From assembly GCA_035644395.1 (NCBI GenBank), contig DASQOR010000043.1, forward strand, positions 62,001 through 126,000: a stretch of DNA of 64,000 nucleotides. The letters run 5' to 3'. The position numbers and the translations under genes were made by a program. Each line of letters starts with the position of its first letter. The first letter of the stretch is position 1. Of this stretch, positions 62,996-64,000 are shown piece after piece. The notes below the pieces were generated by a model, which had not been told where the DNA came from, did no database searches, and saw nothing but the letters and a program-made list of their open reading frames with translations. Source of the DNA: JBGPLJ01 sp035644395 (GTDB taxonomy: Bacteria; Pseudomonadota; Gammaproteobacteria; Steroidobacterales; Steroidobacteraceae).

Positions 62996-63409
62996 TCAGA
63001 GCGCGTCGAGCGCCTTCTGGAAGCGGTTCGCATGCGACCGCTCGGCCTTGGCGAGCGTCTCGAACCAGTCGGCAATTTCGCCGAAGCCTTCTTCGCGCGC
63101 CGACTTCGCCATGCCGGGATACATGTCCGTGTACTCGTGGGTTTCGCCGGCGATGGCCGCCTTGAGGTTCTGCGAGGTGCTGCCGATCGGCAGGCCTGTC
63201 GCCGGATCGCCGACTTGCTCGAGATACTCGAGGTGGCCGTGCGCGTGGCCGGTTTCGCCTTCCGCGGTCGAGCGGAACACCGCCGACACGTCATTGAACC
63301 CCTCGACATCCGCCTTGGCTGCGAAATAAAGGTAACGCCGGTTCGCCTGGCTCTCGCCGGCAAACGCGTCCTTGAGATTCTTTTCGGTCTTGCTGCCTTT
63401 CAGGTTCAC
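62996..63409 (-). CDS. Rubrerythrin-family peroxidase without rubredoxin domain
   Basis: 137 residues from the GTG at 63409, chosen because GGAGG stands eight bases upstream and the family starts with NLKGSKTEKNLKDAF. The four-helix diiron site is marked by GESQANRRYLYFAA, AEGETGHAHGHLEYLE, GETHEYTDMYPGMA and KAERSHANRFQKAL. Rubrerythrins reduce hydrogen peroxide at a diiron centre; most carry a C-terminal rubredoxin, absent here, so a separate electron donor is needed. First gene of the operon and directly behind a Fur/PerR-type operator. Confidence 0.92.
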   Translation of the reverse strand: MNLKGSKTEKNLKDAFAGESQANRRYLYFAAKADVEGFNDVSAVFRSTAEGETGHAHGHLEYLEQVGDPATGLPIGSTSQNLKAAIAGETHEYTDMYPGMAKSAREEGFGEIADWFETLAKAERSHANRFQKALDAL

Positions 63410-63444
63410 GAGCCTGTCCTCCAACAAATGAGAGTGAATCGCGT

Positions 63445-63459
63445 TTAGAATGATTCTAA
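63445..63459. promoter_or_regulatory. 7-1-7 inverted repeat, Fur/PerR-type operator of the rubrerythrin operon
   Basis: TTAGAAT-G-ATTCTAA is a perfect inverted repeat with a one-base centre, the form bound by Fur-family repressors; the sequence is closer to PerR than to Fur boxes. It ends 36 bases upstream of the rubrerythrin start codon, where it could cover the promoter. Peroxide-sensing control of a peroxidase operon is the natural reading. The regulator gene is not in this window. Confidence 0.65.
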
Positions 63460-63618
63460 CGGGCGTCGAAAATTTAGTCGCCGACCTCAACGAAGTCAAC
63501 ACCGTTGGCTCGCGCAGCGCGTGAAATTTTCGCTTGCCTTGACGTCGAACAGGTCGCGTTGATTCTCCGCGCGCCGCTCAGTAACGTTGCCGCGCCCTCC
63601 CTGCATGACGTCCACCGC

Positions 63619-63891
63619 ATGTCCGCCAGAAAATCCCCGAACCCGCCCGACTTTGAGAAGGCCATGAAGGAACTCGAGACGCTGGTCGAGCGCCTTGAGC
63701 GCGGGGAGTTGCCGCTGGAAGAGGCGCTGAAGCAGTTCGAGCGCGGCGTCGAGCTCACCGCCACCTGCCAGGCCGCTCTCAAGAGCGCCGAACAGAGGGT
63801 GGAGATCCTCCTGAAGAAATCCGGGGGGAGTGAAATCGCCGAGTTCGAGCCCGAGCCTGGCGGACCCGGCGCCGACGATTCCGCGCCTTGA
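63619..63891 (+). CDS. xseB: Exodeoxyribonuclease VII small subunit
   Basis: 90 residues from the ATG at 63619. The helical XseB pattern is complete: FEKAMKELETLVERLERGEL, PLEEALKQFERGVEL and SAEQRVEILL. It binds XseA to form the single-strand-specific nuclease. An acidic C-terminal tail follows. The stop TGA overlaps a TTG that starts ispA; xseB-ispA is the standard gammaproteobacterial pair. Confidence 0.94.
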   Translation: MSARKSPNPPDFEKAMKELETLVERLERGELPLEEALKQFERGVELTATCQAALKSAEQRVEILLKKSGGSEIAEFEPEPGGPGADDSAP

Positions 63892-64000
63892 ACCCGCCCG
63901 CCGCTGCGGATTTTTCCGCCCACGCCGCCGCCTGCCAGGCGCGCATCGAGCGGATTCTCGATGGCTGGCTGCCCTCTCCGGCGACGGAACCGACGCGCTT
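63888..64000 (+). CDS. ispA: Farnesyl diphosphate synthase, N-terminal fragment (runs off the window)
   Basis: The frame opens at TTG 63888, overlapping the xseB stop (TTGA). The 37 visible residues include CQARIERILDGWLPSPATEP, matching the variable start of IspA just before its conserved LHEAMRY block, which would lie past the window edge. Assignment rests on this and on the position after xseB; catalytic Asp-rich motifs are not visible. A later start codon inside the family's variable region cannot be excluded. Confidence 0.75.
   Translation, partial: MNPPAAADFSAHAAACQARIERILDGWLPSPATEPTR

Overview
The window is a G+C-rich chromosomal segment from a gammaproteobacterium. The best guess is the Xanthomonadales / Nevskiales / Steroidobacterales side of the class. 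This rests on gene order (tig-clpP-clpX-lon with ppiD and fabI beyond; folC-dedD-cvpA-purF beside accD, truA and fimV), on the tRNA sets, and on a FimX-like protein, a CysB regulator and an EF-P/EpmA pair. Coding density is very high, and many neighbouring genes overlap by 1-4 bases at their start/stop codons. Nearly everything is housekeeping; the accessory material is small and easy to outline.

Layout. 1-3.7 kb: the end of a LysM-rich murein transglycosylase (MltD), fabI, and ppiD. 3.77-8.6 kb: a probable 4.8-kb genomic island at a tRNA-Asp gene, bounded by a 24-bp direct repeat of the tRNA 3' end. It carries a TonB-dependent receptor, a divergent membrane-bound winged-helix/beta-propeller regulator, and the tail of a glycosidase-like gene. 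8.6-15 kb: tRNA-Asp, tRNA-Val, then lon, clpX, clpP, tig and tRNA-Leu, with hupB absent from its usual place. 15.2-21.8 kb: assimilatory sulfur metabolism (cysH-cysG-cysK operon, CysB, and cysI with a DUF934 gene). 21.9-24.3 kb: hemB-hemL. 24.3-28.4 kb: poorly conserved genes (tandem GFA-domain protein, a membrane protein, a broken lipoprotein gene, an exported hydrolase, a lysine-rich histone-H1-like protein). 28.4-31.1 kb: MAPEG, LysE and ChaA membrane proteins and a Pro-Arg-His-Lys tRNA operon with a recognisable promoter.

31.2-36.3 kb: folD, cysS, gltX, an exported cyclophilin and lpxH. 36.3-41.5 kb: miaE, a receiver-protein kinase fusion, glycerate kinase, purF and cvpA in one tightly packed run. 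41.6-49.7 kb: dedD, folC, accD, truA, fimV and aroC. 49.7-56.6 kb: prmB, a SCO1 copper chaperone, psd, epmA, free-methionine sulfoxide reductase, efp, and a FimX-like degenerate GGDEF/EAL protein. 56.7-60.9 kb: parC and parE. 60.9-63.5 kb: a peroxide/iron-type operon (rubrerythrin, two-cluster Fe-S CCG protein, DUF3501) behind a perfect 7-1-7 Fur/PerR-type operator. 63.6 kb to the end: xseB and the start of ispA.

The least explained items are the rubrerythrin / CCG Fe-S / DUF3501 operon with its operator, the tRNA-Asp island, and a set of dissimilar long palindromes that share a GGGGAC word and sit at gene ends or between divergent genes. They look like REP-type elements mobilised in trans. 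No CRISPR array, transposase, integrase or prophage structural gene is visible.
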